A stretch of 10,402 nucleotides of DNA from Actinobacteria bacterium 13_1_20CM_4_69_9 (GCA_001920085.1 MNJC01000078.1:1-10402); one strand, 5' to 3'; counted from the stretch's first letter, positions 1 to 6,654 are shown. Program-made: numbers and translations. The notes: generated by a model from the letters alone, not told the origin.

Positions 1-737
1 ATGACCGCCGCCGTGAAGCCTTTCAGGCCGGCCAGGAAGCCCATGAAGTGGTAGATCTGGCCGAAGACGAGGGCGAACATGACGCCGGCCGCGCCGGCGA
101 GCGCGGAGCCGATGAAGAACGTCGAGGCGATCACGCGGTCGACGTCGATGCCCATCATCGACGCCGCCTCGCGGTCGAACGACGTCGCGCGCATCGCCTT
201 GCCGATCTTCGTGCGCGCGACCAGCAGCGTGAGCCCGATCATCAGCGCGATCGCAGAGATGATCGTGAGCAGCTGCGGGACCGACAGGAAGATGTCCTTG
301 TAGTTGTAGGTCTTCCCGCCGATCAGATGGAACGTGTCGTAGTCGCGGAAGCTCGCGCCGAACAGGAGCAGGGCGCTGTTCTGCAGGAAGAACGACACCC
401 CTAGCGCGCTGATCAGCGGTGCGATTCGCGGCGCATTGCGCAACGGCCGGTAGGCGAAGCGCTCGATCACGACGCCGAGGCCGCCGCACGCCACCATCGC
501 GAAGAGGAACATGAGCACGACCACGAGCCAGGCCGCGGCACTCGGATTCACCGGGCCGCCGAGCCAGTGCAGCGCGAACCAGCCCATGAACGCGCCGATC
601 ATGTAGACGTCGCCGTGCGCGAAGTTCAGGAGCTTCAGGATCCCGTAGACCATCGAGTAGCCCAGCGCGACCAATGCGTAGACGCTGCCGAGCGTCACGC
701 CGCTGACCGTCAGATCCCAGAACAGGCTCCAGTTCAT
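1..737 (-). CDS. livH: Branched-chain amino acid ABC transporter permease LivH (3' end beyond window)
   Basis: This is an inner-membrane permease of the LivH family, which pairs with LivM and the LivG/LivF ATPases to import leucine, isoleucine, valine or related substrates delivered by a binding protein. The first 245 codons are visible, of the roughly 290 usual for the family. The N-terminus has the standard LivH pattern, a short lead-in then GVTLGSVYALVALGYSMVYG and LNFAHGD. Several hydrophobic helices follow, with the family segment ERFAYRPLRNAPRIAPLISALG near residue 100 and the cytoplasmic loop KIGKAMRATSFDREAASMMGID near residue 190. The ATG at 735-737 is chosen because it gives the canonical N-terminus; the ribosome-binding site is only a weak AGGCGG next to the start. 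The gene lies 80 bases downstream of the binding-protein gene on the same strand, the usual livJ-livH order, with a hairpin in the gap. Substrate specificity cannot be read from sequence. The identification is secure. Confidence 0.94.
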   Translation of the reverse strand, partial: MNWSLFWDLTVSGVTLGSVYALVALGYSMVYGILKLLNFAHGDVYMIGAFMGWFALHWLGGPVNPSAAAWLVVVLMFLFAMVACGGLGVVIERFAYRPLRNAPRIAPLISALGVSFFLQNSALLLFGASFRDYDTFHLIGGKTYNYKDIFLSVPQLLTIISAIALMIGLTLLVARTKIGKAMRATSFDREAASMMGIDVDRVIASTFFIGSALAGAAGVMFALVFGQIYHFMGFLAGLKGFTAAV

Positions 738-765
738 GGCCGCCTGTCTACCTTCGCACAGAAGA

Positions 766-796
766 CATGCGGCCCACCACGAGGATGGGCCGCATG
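766..796 (-). promoter_or_regulatory. Intercistronic hairpin between binding-protein and livH genes
   Basis: A perfect 11-bp inverted repeat, CATGCGGCCCA (766-776) and TGGGCCGCATG (786-796), encloses a 9-base loop. It fills the middle of the 80-base gap between the binding-protein stop codon and the livH start. On the transcribed (minus) strand the stem is followed by TCTTCTGTG, only weakly T-rich, so it is not a classical intrinsic terminator. A stem here could stabilise the upstream message or partly terminate transcription, giving more binding protein than permease. That role is inferred from position; the repeat itself is directly seen. Confidence 0.55.
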
Positions 797-817
797 GTCA
801 AACGAATGGTGCGTCGG

Positions 818-1999
818 CTACCCGACGGGCAGGAACGAGCCCGAGGAGTTCGCCTTCCAGATGCCGAACTGGCCACCCTTGATGTCGCCCTGACCGTTGA
901 AGCTCACGTTCAGGCCGAGGACCGTCTTCTTCAGGCTGGTCTTGCGGATCTGGGCGCGCACCTCCGCGCGGGAGGCCTTGCCGTTCTTGCACGCACGGTC
1001 GATCGCGCCGCCGATCACCTGCGCGGCGACATAGCTCGGCGCGCCGAAGAACTCCGCTTCGCCGCCGTGCGCCTTCTTGAAGGCCTTCACCACCGGATGG
1101 GTGCCGCTCGTCGGGAACGACGAGGCATAGACGCCGCCGAGCGACGCGAACGCGTCGTCGAAGAGGCCGTCGGAGCCCATCAGGATGATGCTGCCCTTGC
1201 CCGCGGAGCGCATCTGCTCGCCGAACGCCTTGCCCTTCGGCGGCAGCTGCCACGGGATGTACACGAGCTGCGTGTCGCGCGGGATCTTCGCGATCAGCGA
1301 CGAGAAGTCCGACTGCTGCTGGCTGACGCCGTCACGCTGGACGGTGACGCCGGCGGCCCGGAGCTTCTGCTGCACCGTGTCGGCAAGACCGGTGCTGTAC
1401 GCCTCCTGGTCGTCGATGATGTAGACGCGCTTGAACTTCAGCTTCTTGTTGATGAAGTTCGCGACCGACGTCCCCTGCGCCGCATCGGGCGGAACGGTGC
1501 GGAAGAAGAAGCCCGTCCGCGTGCCGTCCGTCGTCAGCTCGGTGTTCGTCGCGGAGCCGCTGACGAACCCGAGACCGGCGTTCTTCAGCGTCGCCGTCGT
1601 CGCCCGCACCTCGTTGCTACCCGCGGGACCGACCGTGCCGAGCACGTTCGAGCCCAGCGACTGCGCGGCCTTGACGGCTTCTGCCGTGCCGCCGGGGCCG
1701 CCGAGCACCGTGTCGCCGTACTGAACGCGCAGCTTGTGCTTGTTCTTCTTCACCTTGTTGTGCGCGGCGATGTAGAACTTCGCCCAGTCGGTCTGCAGCT
1801 TGCCGAGCGACGCCGCGGGACCGGTGATCGGGGCGAGCATGCCCATGGTCACGGTCTTCCCGCAGGAAATCAGCTGCGTGTCGGCGGACGCCGTTGCCGA
1901 AGGCCCCGCCGCACGATCGACCTTGGCGGACGCCGCGTCAACGATTGCGAGTGCGGCGAGCGCCAGCACGGCCGCAATCGCGGTTGCCCTTCTCCTCAT
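818..1999 (-). CDS. Branched-chain amino acid ABC transporter substrate-binding protein (LivJ/LivK type)
   Basis: This is the secreted type-1 periplasmic-binding-fold protein that captures amino acids and hands them to LivH/LivM. The 393-residue product starts with a Sec signal peptide: MRRR, a hydrophobic stretch, and a likely cleavage after residue 25 (DAASA). The binding fold starts near residue 45 with TVTMGMLAPITGPAASLG, typical of the family, followed by an NKVKKNKHKLRVQYGDT strand and the GTVGPAGSNEVRATTATLKNAGLGFVSGSATNTELT region that lines the ligand cleft. FFRTVPPDAAQGTSVANFI and KRVYIIDDQEAYSTGLAD mark the second lobe. The ATG at 1997-1999 is preferred over an upstream in-frame ATG at 2041 because it has a strong Shine-Dalgarno and leaves a clean signal peptide. 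The gene follows the bicupin gene after 60 bases and precedes livH. The ligand could be another amino acid, amide or urea-like compound; family members vary. Confidence 0.93.
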   Translation of the reverse strand: MRRRATAIAAVLALAALAIVDAASAKVDRAAGPSATASADTQLISCGKTVTMGMLAPITGPAASLGKLQTDWAKFYIAAHNKVKKNKHKLRVQYGDTVLGGPGGTAEAVKAAQSLGSNVLGTVGPAGSNEVRATTATLKNAGLGFVSGSATNTELTTDGTRTGFFFRTVPPDAAQGTSVANFINKKLKFKRVYIIDDQEAYSTGLADTVQQKLRAAGVTVQRDGVSQQQSDFSSLIAKIPRDTQLVYIPWQLPPKGKAFGEQMRSAGKGSIILMGSDGLFDDAFASLGGVYASSFPTSGTHPVVKAFKKAHGGEAEFFGAPSYVAAQVIGGAIDRACKNGKASRAEVRAQIRKTSLKKTVLGLNVSFNGQGDIKGGQFGIWKANSSGSFLPVG

Positions 2000-2004
2000 T
2001 GAAT

Positions 2005-2013
2005 CCCCTCCTT
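2005..2013 (-). promoter_or_regulatory. Strong Shine-Dalgarno deciding the binding-protein start
   Basis: Read on the minus strand, AAGGAGGGG lies 5 bases upstream of the ATG at 1997-1999. It is one of the best matches to the anti-Shine-Dalgarno in the window. It rules out the longer in-frame start at 2041, which would translate through this site. Confidence 0.8.
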
Positions 2014-2059
2014 GATGATTACGCCCAGTCCTTCCCCTCAAGTGTGACGCCAGGAGGGG

Positions 2060-2776
2060 CTACTTGTTGTCCTGATATACGCGATTGGCCGGCGAATCGG
2101 AAGGGTGGAACACCCCGAGGATGTGCATGGGCTCCGGGCCGACGTTCTCGATGCAGTGCACCTTTTCCGGCGGAAGATGGAAGCAGGAGCCGGGCCTGAG
2201 GGGCACGGAGACGCCCCCGACGTGGGCCACGCCCTCGCCCTTGACGATGTAGCCGAGCTCCTCGTACGGATGGCTGTGGAACGGCGCCTTGCTCGGCTGG
2301 ACGATGCCGATGAACTGGGTGACGTCGAGGCAGCCGGCGTCCTCGTTGATCAGGTAGCGGAACGTCCGCTCGACGGAGGCGGTGTGCTCCGGCTGGTCGT
2401 CGAAGCGGATCGTCTTCTTCCGGCGGGCGTCGTCGACCGCGAGGTCGGCGGCGGCCGCGACGGCGACGACGAGAAGCTCTTCCGGCCCGGGATTGTCGAC
2501 CGACCAGGCTTCCCCGGGTGCGACGAAGGCGCCTGTGCCAGGCTCGAGCGGGAGACGTTCGCCGTCGACCTCGAGCTGGCCCGAGCCGGCGAGGACGTAG
2601 AGCAGCTCGTGACGCGCGCTTGCGGCGCGCTGACGCGAGCGCCCGGGGGCGAAGCGCACGACGCGCTGCTCGAGGTGCTCGGTCTGGAAGGTGAGGCGCT
2701 CGCTCGCCGTGTCTCCGTCCTCGCGGAACGGTTCGACGTTTGCCTCGTCGACGACGAAGTTGCTGACTGCAGTCAT
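2060..2776 (-). CDS. Bicupin domain protein with one degenerate metal site
   Basis: The 238-residue protein contains two cupin barrels, one in each half. The C-terminal barrel (about 155-225) has the full metal-binding pattern: H167, H169 and E173 in FHSHPYEELGYIVKGEG, and H207 in PGSCFHLPPEKVHCIEN. The N-terminal barrel (about 38-105) keeps the fold signature HELLYVLAGSGQLEVDGERLPLEPG but only H56/E57 remain, and the position matching H207 is W91-S-V-D-N, so this half probably binds no metal. No signal peptide is seen, so it is likely cytoplasmic. The gene starts 9 bases after the MOSC gene stop, so the two are probably co-transcribed and translationally coupled. Bicupins include dioxygenases, isomerases and ureidoglycine aminohydrolase-like enzymes; nothing here picks one, so no reaction is assigned. 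Confidence 0.85.
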   Translation of the reverse strand: MTAVSNFVVDEANVEPFREDGDTASERLTFQTEHLEQRVVRFAPGRSRQRAASARHELLYVLAGSGQLEVDGERLPLEPGTGAFVAPGEAWSVDNPGPEELLVVAVAAAADLAVDDARRKKTIRFDDQPEHTASVERTFRYLINEDAGCLDVTQFIGIVQPSKAPFHSHPYEELGYIVKGEGVAHVGGVSVPLRPGSCFHLPPEKVHCIENVGPEPMHILGVFHPSDSPANRVYQDNK

Positions 2777-2785
2777 CTCGCCAGC

Positions 2786-3586
2786 CTACGCGGTCCGCTC
2801 GAGGAGGCTCAGCTCGACGGCGTGGACATCGTCGCTGAGCGCAACCTTGCCGCTCTCGACCACCTCGCCGTACACACCGAACGGAAGGTGCTTCTTGCCC
2901 TTTTCGTTCGCGGTCTCGGGCCGGTATGCCTTGAGGGTGCGCAGCGTGTCGAAGTCGGGGACGCCGCTGTCGGGGTTCTGGGTGGTGATCGCGCAGCGCC
3001 CGACGTCGCCGCGGATGCGCACGAGCGCTTCACCGATCCGGACGTGGCGTTTCACCCAGGTGTCCTCCTCGTGCGGCTCACAGCCGTCGAGCTCGAAGAG
3101 CATCCGGAAGCGTCGTCCGTCGACCGGAGCTTCGTGCCCCGCCTGGCGGCCCAGCTCGTCGAGCGAAGCGCGCGAGACCATCGACACGTGGCCGCGGCCG
3201 CGATCGACGGCGGCGCCGGGCTCGGCTTGCACGAGGGTCAGCTCGCGGCCGGCCCACTGCGAGAGCGCCCGCGACCACGGCCCCTCGACGACGCGGCCCG
3301 TCACCGGACGTCCGTAGAAGTCGGTCGCGATCTCCTCGCCGAGCGCAACCAGCCCGTCGGCGGTCGTTCCGTCGGGGAAATGGAGCGCGAGCCGGTCGCC
3401 GTCGTACTCCTGCCGGATCTGCACGAGCGCGCCGTTGCGCAGCTGGTTGTAGCGGCGCCCGCCGGCGTCGACGATGTGGAAGCGGCGGTTCTCCAGCGCG
3501 CCGGTGCGCTCGAGCATGACCTCGTCGCGCTCGACGAGCGCGAGCCCTTTCACGGGCGCAATCGAGATCCGGGCGACGCTTGCCAC
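2786..3586 (-). CDS. MOSC domain protein with N-terminal MOSC_N barrel
   Basis: The 266-residue protein has an N-terminal beta-barrel (IAPVKGLALVERDEVMLERTGALENRRFHIVDAGGR, residues 9-44) followed by a C-terminal MOSC domain. MOSC domains occur in molybdenum cofactor sulfurases and in amidoxime-reducing enzymes of the mARC/YiiM type. The MOSC core is visible as DGRRFRMLFELDG (156-168) and GDVGRCAITTQNPDSGVPDFDTLRTLKAYR (193-222). Cys198 there corresponds to the conserved MOSC cysteine thought to carry sulfur or bind molybdenum. The start is a GTG at 3584-3586 with no strong Shine-Dalgarno. It lies upstream of, and close to, the bicupin gene. No ferredoxin or reductase domain is attached, so a partner would be needed for an electron-transfer role. 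The family is certain; the substrate is unknown. Confidence 0.88.
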   Translation of the reverse strand: MASVARISIAPVKGLALVERDEVMLERTGALENRRFHIVDAGGRRYNQLRNGALVQIRQEYDGDRLALHFPDGTTADGLVALGEEIATDFYGRPVTGRVVEGPWSRALSQWAGRELTLVQAEPGAAVDRGRGHVSMVSRASLDELGRQAGHEAPVDGRRFRMLFELDGCEPHEEDTWVKRHVRIGEALVRIRGDVGRCAITTQNPDSGVPDFDTLRTLKAYRPETANEKGKKHLPFGVYGEVVESGKVALSDDVHAVELSLLERTA

Positions 3587-3604
3587 GGCCAGAGGGTACT
3601 TGCG

Positions 3605-3637
3605 GACATGGCTTAGGGACAGTCCCTAAGCCATGTC
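3605..3637. repeat. Perfect 16-bp palindrome with one-base centre
   Basis: GACATGGCTTAGGGAC at 3605-3620 is followed by a single A and then its exact reverse complement at 3622-3637. The palindrome fills most of the 54-base gap between the phosphoesterase stop (3641-3643) and the MOSC start (3586). Neither side has a T-run, so it is not a textbook intrinsic terminator, though such a stem right after a stop codon could end or protect the transcript. It also resembles dispersed intergenic palindromes. Which role applies cannot be decided from one copy. Confidence 0.7.
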
Positions 3638-3640
3638 TTC

Positions 3641-4390
3641 TTACGCGCGCGTCTCGACCTCGACGTCGTGGCCTTCCAGGTCGAAGATGTAGAAGTCGCG
3701 GCCGGTCACGTGCACGGCGACGTTGTAGACGGGGGTCGTGCCGATCGCGCCCTCGAAGCTCCCGCCGTGGGCGTGGCCGTGCAGCACCACGTCCGGGCGG
3801 TACTCGGCGATCGGCGTCGCCAGGCGCTCGCAGCCGAGATACGTCCAGATGCCCTCCGGCTCCCCGTGCAACGTGTCCGACGTCGGGGCGTAGTGCAGCA
3901 GGACGATGCGGATCGCACAATGCGCGACCGCTTGCAGGCCCTGGCGGATCGCGTCGACCTCCGCGCTCGTCTCCGCGTACACCCGGCGCAGCAGCGGCTC
4001 CCCGAAGTCGGGCAGGGACGAGCCGGTGAAGCCGCCGATGAAGCCCTTCGTCCCGACGATCCCGACCTCCCCGTCCTCGAGCTCCAGCGTCGTCGAGGAG
4101 CGGTTGAGCATGTGCACCCCCGCGTCCCGCAAGACATCCGCGACCTCGTCGCCGCGCCCGCTGTGCAGATCGTGGTTGCCGAGCACCGCGCAGACGGGAA
4201 CGCGCACGCCCGCGCACGCGCCGGCGAGCACCTGCGCCTGCTCGGGCTCACCGAGCGTCGTCAGATCACCCGCGAGCAGCACGAGATCGACGCGCTCCTC
4301 GAGCTCGGCGAACGACTGCTCGAGCCGAGCACGCGTCGCCTCGGACGCGTGCACGTCACCGGCTGCGGCGATCGTGACCATCGCGTCCAT
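3641..4390 (-). CDS. Calcineurin-like metallophosphoesterase
   Basis: The 249-residue protein carries the complete two-metal phosphoesterase motif set: GDVHA (D12, H14), AGDLT (D42), GNHD (71-74), the histidine of LLHYAP (H166) and GHAHGG (H205, H207). These ligands bind a di-metal centre that hydrolyses phosphomono- or diesters; the family includes cyclic-nucleotide phosphodiesterases and UDP-sugar hydrolases, and nothing here fixes the substrate. There is no signal peptide, so it is likely cytoplasmic. The ATG at 4388-4390 (MDAMVTIAAAGDVHA) is chosen; a second ATG three codons later is also possible, and neither has a strong ribosome site. The frame stays open upstream but that extension is antisense to the nucleotidyltransferase gene and unlike the family. 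It is divergent from that gene across a 35-base gap that must hold both promoters or start signals. Confidence 0.9.
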   Translation of the reverse strand: MDAMVTIAAAGDVHASEATRARLEQSFAELEERVDLVLLAGDLTTLGEPEQAQVLAGACAGVRVPVCAVLGNHDLHSGRGDEVADVLRDAGVHMLNRSSTTLELEDGEVGIVGTKGFIGGFTGSSLPDFGEPLLRRVYAETSAEVDAIRQGLQAVAHCAIRIVLLHYAPTSDTLHGEPEGIWTYLGCERLATPIAEYRPDVVLHGHAHGGSFEGAIGTTPVYNVAVHVTGRDFYIFDLEGHDVEVETRA

Positions 4391-4425
4391 GTTCCACGTC
4401 GACGCGGGAAGGGAAACCGCCCTCG

Positions 4426-4992
4426 ATGGCCGAGCCCGACCGGGAGTTCGAGCGCCTGCTCGCATCGATGAAGAAGGCCGCCGGCATCCTGAAAGACGCG
4501 GACGTCCCGTTCGTGCTCGGAGGCGGGCTCGCATGCTGGGCGCGGGGCGCGCCGAAGACCGAGCACGACGTGGACTTCCTCGTTCGCCCGGAGGACGCTG
4601 AGCGCGCGCAACAGGCGCTGGCCGAGGCCGGAATGCGCACGGAGAAACCGCCCGAGGGGTGGCTCCTGAAGGCGTACGACGGCGACGTCCTGATCGACCT
4701 GATCTTCAGCCCGCAGGGTGGGCCGATCGACGACGAGACCTTCGAGCGCGCAGACGAGCTCGAGGTCCATGCGACGCGCCTCAAGGTTGCCGCGGTCGAG
4801 GACGTGCTTGCGCAGAAGCTGCTCGCGCTGAACGAGCAGCAGCCGGACTACTCGAGTGTGCTCGAGATCGCGCGCTCGCTACGCGAGCAGATCGACTGGG
4901 ACGACGTGCGGAAGCGAACGCAGGACGCGCCGTTCGCGAAGGCGTTCTTCACGCTGCTCGACGAGCTCGAGATCGTGCCGACGACGCGGTAA
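4426..4992 (+). CDS. Nucleotidyltransferase-fold protein (AbiEii/MNT-like)
   Basis: This 188-residue protein has the minimal nucleotidyltransferase signature: a glycine turn LGGGLACWARG (31-41), then TEHDVDFLV (45-53) with the metal-binding pair D48 and D50, and a third acidic residue in VLIDLIF (D91). The later segment VAAVEDVLAQKLLALNEQQPDYSSVLEIARSL (121-152) matches the helical part of AbiEii/MNT-like family members, where it follows the catalytic sheet. Such enzymes transfer nucleotides to RNA or protein, and some are toxins of type IV toxin-antitoxin pairs. No antitoxin-like gene adjoins it: the phosphoesterase is divergent and the next plus-strand gene encodes a secreted protein. I therefore give only the fold. 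ATG 4426 gives a natural N-terminus; GGGAAGGG lies rather far upstream as a ribosome site. Confidence 0.82.
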   Translation: MAEPDREFERLLASMKKAAGILKDADVPFVLGGGLACWARGAPKTEHDVDFLVRPEDAERAQQALAEAGMRTEKPPEGWLLKAYDGDVLIDLIFSPQGGPIDDETFERADELEVHATRLKVAAVEDVLAQKLLALNEQQPDYSSVLEIARSLREQIDWDDVRKRTQDAPFAKAFFTLLDELEIVPTTR

Positions 4993-4994
4993 CG

Positions 4995-6167
4995 TCATCC
5001 AGTCGAGCGATCAAGGAGGGCAGGATGAAGCGCGCGCTGGCTCTGGCGGCGGTGGTCGCCGCCGGCGTCTTCGTCTTCGCGGCTGTGGATGCGACGGCGA
5101 GAGACAATCGTAAGAGCGATCCTGGCTCGATCCACGTGATCGAGCACGCAACGACCGACGCGGTCACGAACGGCTCGAGCGCCGACGCTGCGGGAAACGT
5201 GCTCACGTTCGCGAACGACGTGTTCGACAGCGCCGACGCGAAGAAGGTCGGCAGCGACCAGGGCTACTGCGTCCGAATCGCCGTCGGCAAGACGTGGGAG
5301 TGCAACTGGACCACCTTCCTGAGCGGAGGCCAGATCACGGTCGAGGGCCCGTTCTCGGACACGGGGAACACGGTGCTCGCGGTCACCGGGGGGACCGGCA
5401 GGTACCGCAACGCACGCGGCTGGCTCCGTGCCCCTGCGGTTCCGGTACTCGACCAGCCGATCCACGGTGGTGAACTCGATCTTGATCTCGCACGGCCTGC
5501 CCGGGTCGTAGGGCGGCACCGCGCGCAGATCCTGTAGCGCCTTCTGCGCCCCATCCTCGATCATCGGCCGCGCCCGAAGCGGAGGGAACTGCCGCGCGCT
5601 GAAGCGGCCCAGGCCCTTCTTCACGGCGACCGTAGTCAGGTCGCTTCCGAGCAGGGCCTTCGCCTCGCGGCAGACGGCGACGTCGCCTGTGACCAGGAGG
5701 ACGGGGCAGTCCCAGTGCCCGCACAGGGCCGCGTTGATGCCGGTCTCGCCCACCGAGAGGCCGTTGAACTCCAGGTTCCGCCACGCCTGCCCCGAGACCG
5801 TGTGGGACATGACTCCATCCGGCGTACCGGCCTTCGCGTGCATGCCGACGAAGAGCGCGGCGTCAACGCCTTGCTCGAGGAACTCCGTGTACTCCGTCCA
5901 GTCGTTCTGCACGACGAACTCGCAATCCGGATCGAGCTTGTCCGGGATGAGCGAGTTGAACGTCCACTCCTCGCCCGCCCCGTGGCAGTCCATGACGACG
6001 ATCTCGGTCGCGCCGGCCGCCTTCGCGCCCCGCACGGCCGCGTTGATCTCCTCCGTGTAGAGCTCGCGGCCCTCGTGGTAGGCGCGCTTCTCCTCCTTGC
6101 CGTCGGTCTGCTGCCACTTGACGATGCCGGCGACACCCTCCATGTCGCTGACGATGAAGACCTTCAC
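4995..6167 (-). CDS. M55-family D-aminopeptidase (DppA-like) with a foreign or lost C-terminus
   Basis: Residues 1-248 match the M55 zinc D-aminopeptidases typified by Bacillus DppA, which release D-amino acids from peptides and act as ring-shaped decamers. All active-site residues are present: D8 and E10 (SDMEG), H62 (DCHGAG), H110 (GMHAKAG), H122 as the likely catalytic His (SHTVSG) and E141 (VGETG). The start is a GTG at 6165-6167, in a GTGA overlap with the stop of the phosphoribosyltransferase gene, so the two are translationally coupled. Recognisable sequence stops at about 5424 (after YRNRRGTE). The frame then runs on another 142 codons to a stop at 4995, antisense to the barrel-protein gene and rich in Arg/Val with no family resemblance. 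The usual last 20-30 residues of the family are missing. The enzymatic domain is confident; the long tail is probably an artefact of the junction. Confidence 0.85.
   Translation of the reverse strand: MKVFIVSDMEGVAGIVKWQQTDGKEEKRAYHEGRELYTEEINAAVRGAKAAGATEIVVMDCHGAGEEWTFNSLIPDKLDPDCEFVVQNDWTEYTEFLEQGVDAALFVGMHAKAGTPDGVMSHTVSGQAWRNLEFNGLSVGETGINAALCGHWDCPVLLVTGDVAVCREAKALLGSDLTTVAVKKGLGRFSARQFPPLRARPMIEDGAQKALQDLRAVPPYDPGRPCEIKIEFTTVDRLVEYRNRRGTEPAACVAVPAGPPGDREHRVPRVRERALDRDLASAQEGGPVALPRLADGDSDAVALVAADLLRVGAVEHVVREREHVSRSVGARAVRDRVGRCVLDHVDRARIALTIVSRRRIHSREDEDAGGDHRRQSQRALHPALLDRSTG
5013..5020 (+). promoter_or_regulatory. Shine-Dalgarno of the secreted barrel protein
   Basis: AAGGAGGG lies 4 bases before the ATG at 5025. 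It fixes the start and supports this as a genuine plus-strand gene, even though a long minus-strand frame covers the whole region. Confidence 0.8.
5025..5537 (+). CDS. Secreted allene-oxide-cyclase-barrel/dirigent-like protein, C-terminus replaced
   Basis: The product begins with a Sec signal peptide (MKRALALAAVVAAGVFVFAAVDATA, residues 1-25). It continues with a small beta-barrel domain like those annotated as allene oxide cyclase barrel or dirigent-like in actinobacteria: AGNVLTFANDVFDSADAKKVGSDQGYCVRIAVGKTWECNWTTFLSGGQITVEGPFSDTGNTVLAVTGGTGRYRNARG, residues 56-132. Two cysteines, C82 and C93, could form a disulfide outside the cell. No enzymatic activity is known for most bacterial members. 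Family members usually continue about 25 residues with a last strand that closes the barrel. Here resemblance ends at about residue 133, and the rest to the stop at 5535-5537 is antisense to the aminopeptidase gene. The protein is therefore probably truncated and perhaps non-functional. Signal peptide, ribosome site and domain match make the 5' part secure. Confidence 0.78.
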   Translation: MKRALALAAVVAAGVFVFAAVDATARDNRKSDPGSIHVIEHATTDAVTNGSSADAAGNVLTFANDVFDSADAKKVGSDQGYCVRIAVGKTWECNWTTFLSGGQITVEGPFSDTGNTVLAVTGGTGRYRNARGWLRAPAVPVLDQPIHGGELDLDLARPARVVGRHRAQIL

Positions 6168-6619
6168 TCGGCGGTCACCGCCGCCGGCGTGCTCCAGGGG
6201 AAGTTGATCCACCTGTCCGTGCGGCGCCAGACGAAGTCGGAGCGCACGACGCTCTGCGGCTTCTCGTACAGGACTGCGGTGCGCACGTCGCCGACGTGCT
6301 CGGCGCAGAAGTCGCGCGCGAGCGCGAGCGTGCGGCCCGTGTCGGCGACGTCGTCGACGACGAGCAGGCGCTCCATGCGCAGCAACGTCAGGTCGGGAAC
6401 CGGCGGCAGGATCAGCGGTTCCTCCAGCCGCTCGTCGACGCCCGTGTAGAACTCGACGTTCAGCGTCGCCATGTTCTTCACGCCGAGCGCGTATGCCAGC
6501 GCGCCGCCCGCCGGCAGCCCGCCGCGTGCCAGCGCGAGCACGGCGTCGGGCGTGAACTGCGCGGCCTCGATCTGCGCGGCGAGCTCCTCGACCGCAGTAC
6601 CGACGTCCTCCCAAGTCAT
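6164..6619 (-). CDS. Phosphoribosyltransferase (type I PRTase fold)
   Basis: This small type I phosphoribosyltransferase would bind PRPP and most probably attach it to a purine base, as do the similar xanthine/hypoxanthine-guanine enzymes. The PRPP loop is clear: RLLVVDDVADTGRTL, about residues 83-97 from the chosen start. ALARGGLPAGGALAYALGVK (31-50) forms the early PRTase motif with its conserved Arg-Gly. The C-terminus contains WRRTDRWINFPWS, seen in this family. I prefer the ATG at 6617-6619 (MTWEDVG), preceded by GGGAG, because the in-frame ATG at 6650-6652 has no ribosome site and almost touches the divergent dehydrogenase start. The stop overlaps the aminopeptidase GTG as GTGA, so the two genes form one transcript. 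The base specificity is not determinable. Confidence 0.87.
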   Translation of the reverse strand: MTWEDVGTAVEELAAQIEAAQFTPDAVLALARGGLPAGGALAYALGVKNMATLNVEFYTGVDERLEEPLILPPVPDLTLLRMERLLVVDDVADTGRTLALARDFCAEHVGDVRTAVLYEKPQSVVRSDFVWRRTDRWINFPWSTPAAVTAE

Positions 6620-6654
6620 CCACTCCCGTTCCACGAAGCGACAGAATCCCATAG

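Noticed and set aside
767..2002. 411-codon plus-strand frame opposite the binding-protein gene
   Set aside because: It is a shadow of a gene with a signal peptide and strong ribosome site; its product is low-complexity Arg/Leu/Val with no motif.
2105..3616. 503-codon plus-strand frame opposite the bicupin and MOSC genes
   Set aside because: It spans two clear minus-strand genes and their gap, and shows no domain.
3078..4217. 379-codon minus-strand frame bridging phosphoesterase and MOSC
   Set aside because: It is out of frame with both recognised proteins and reads through the palindrome as an Arg-rich product.
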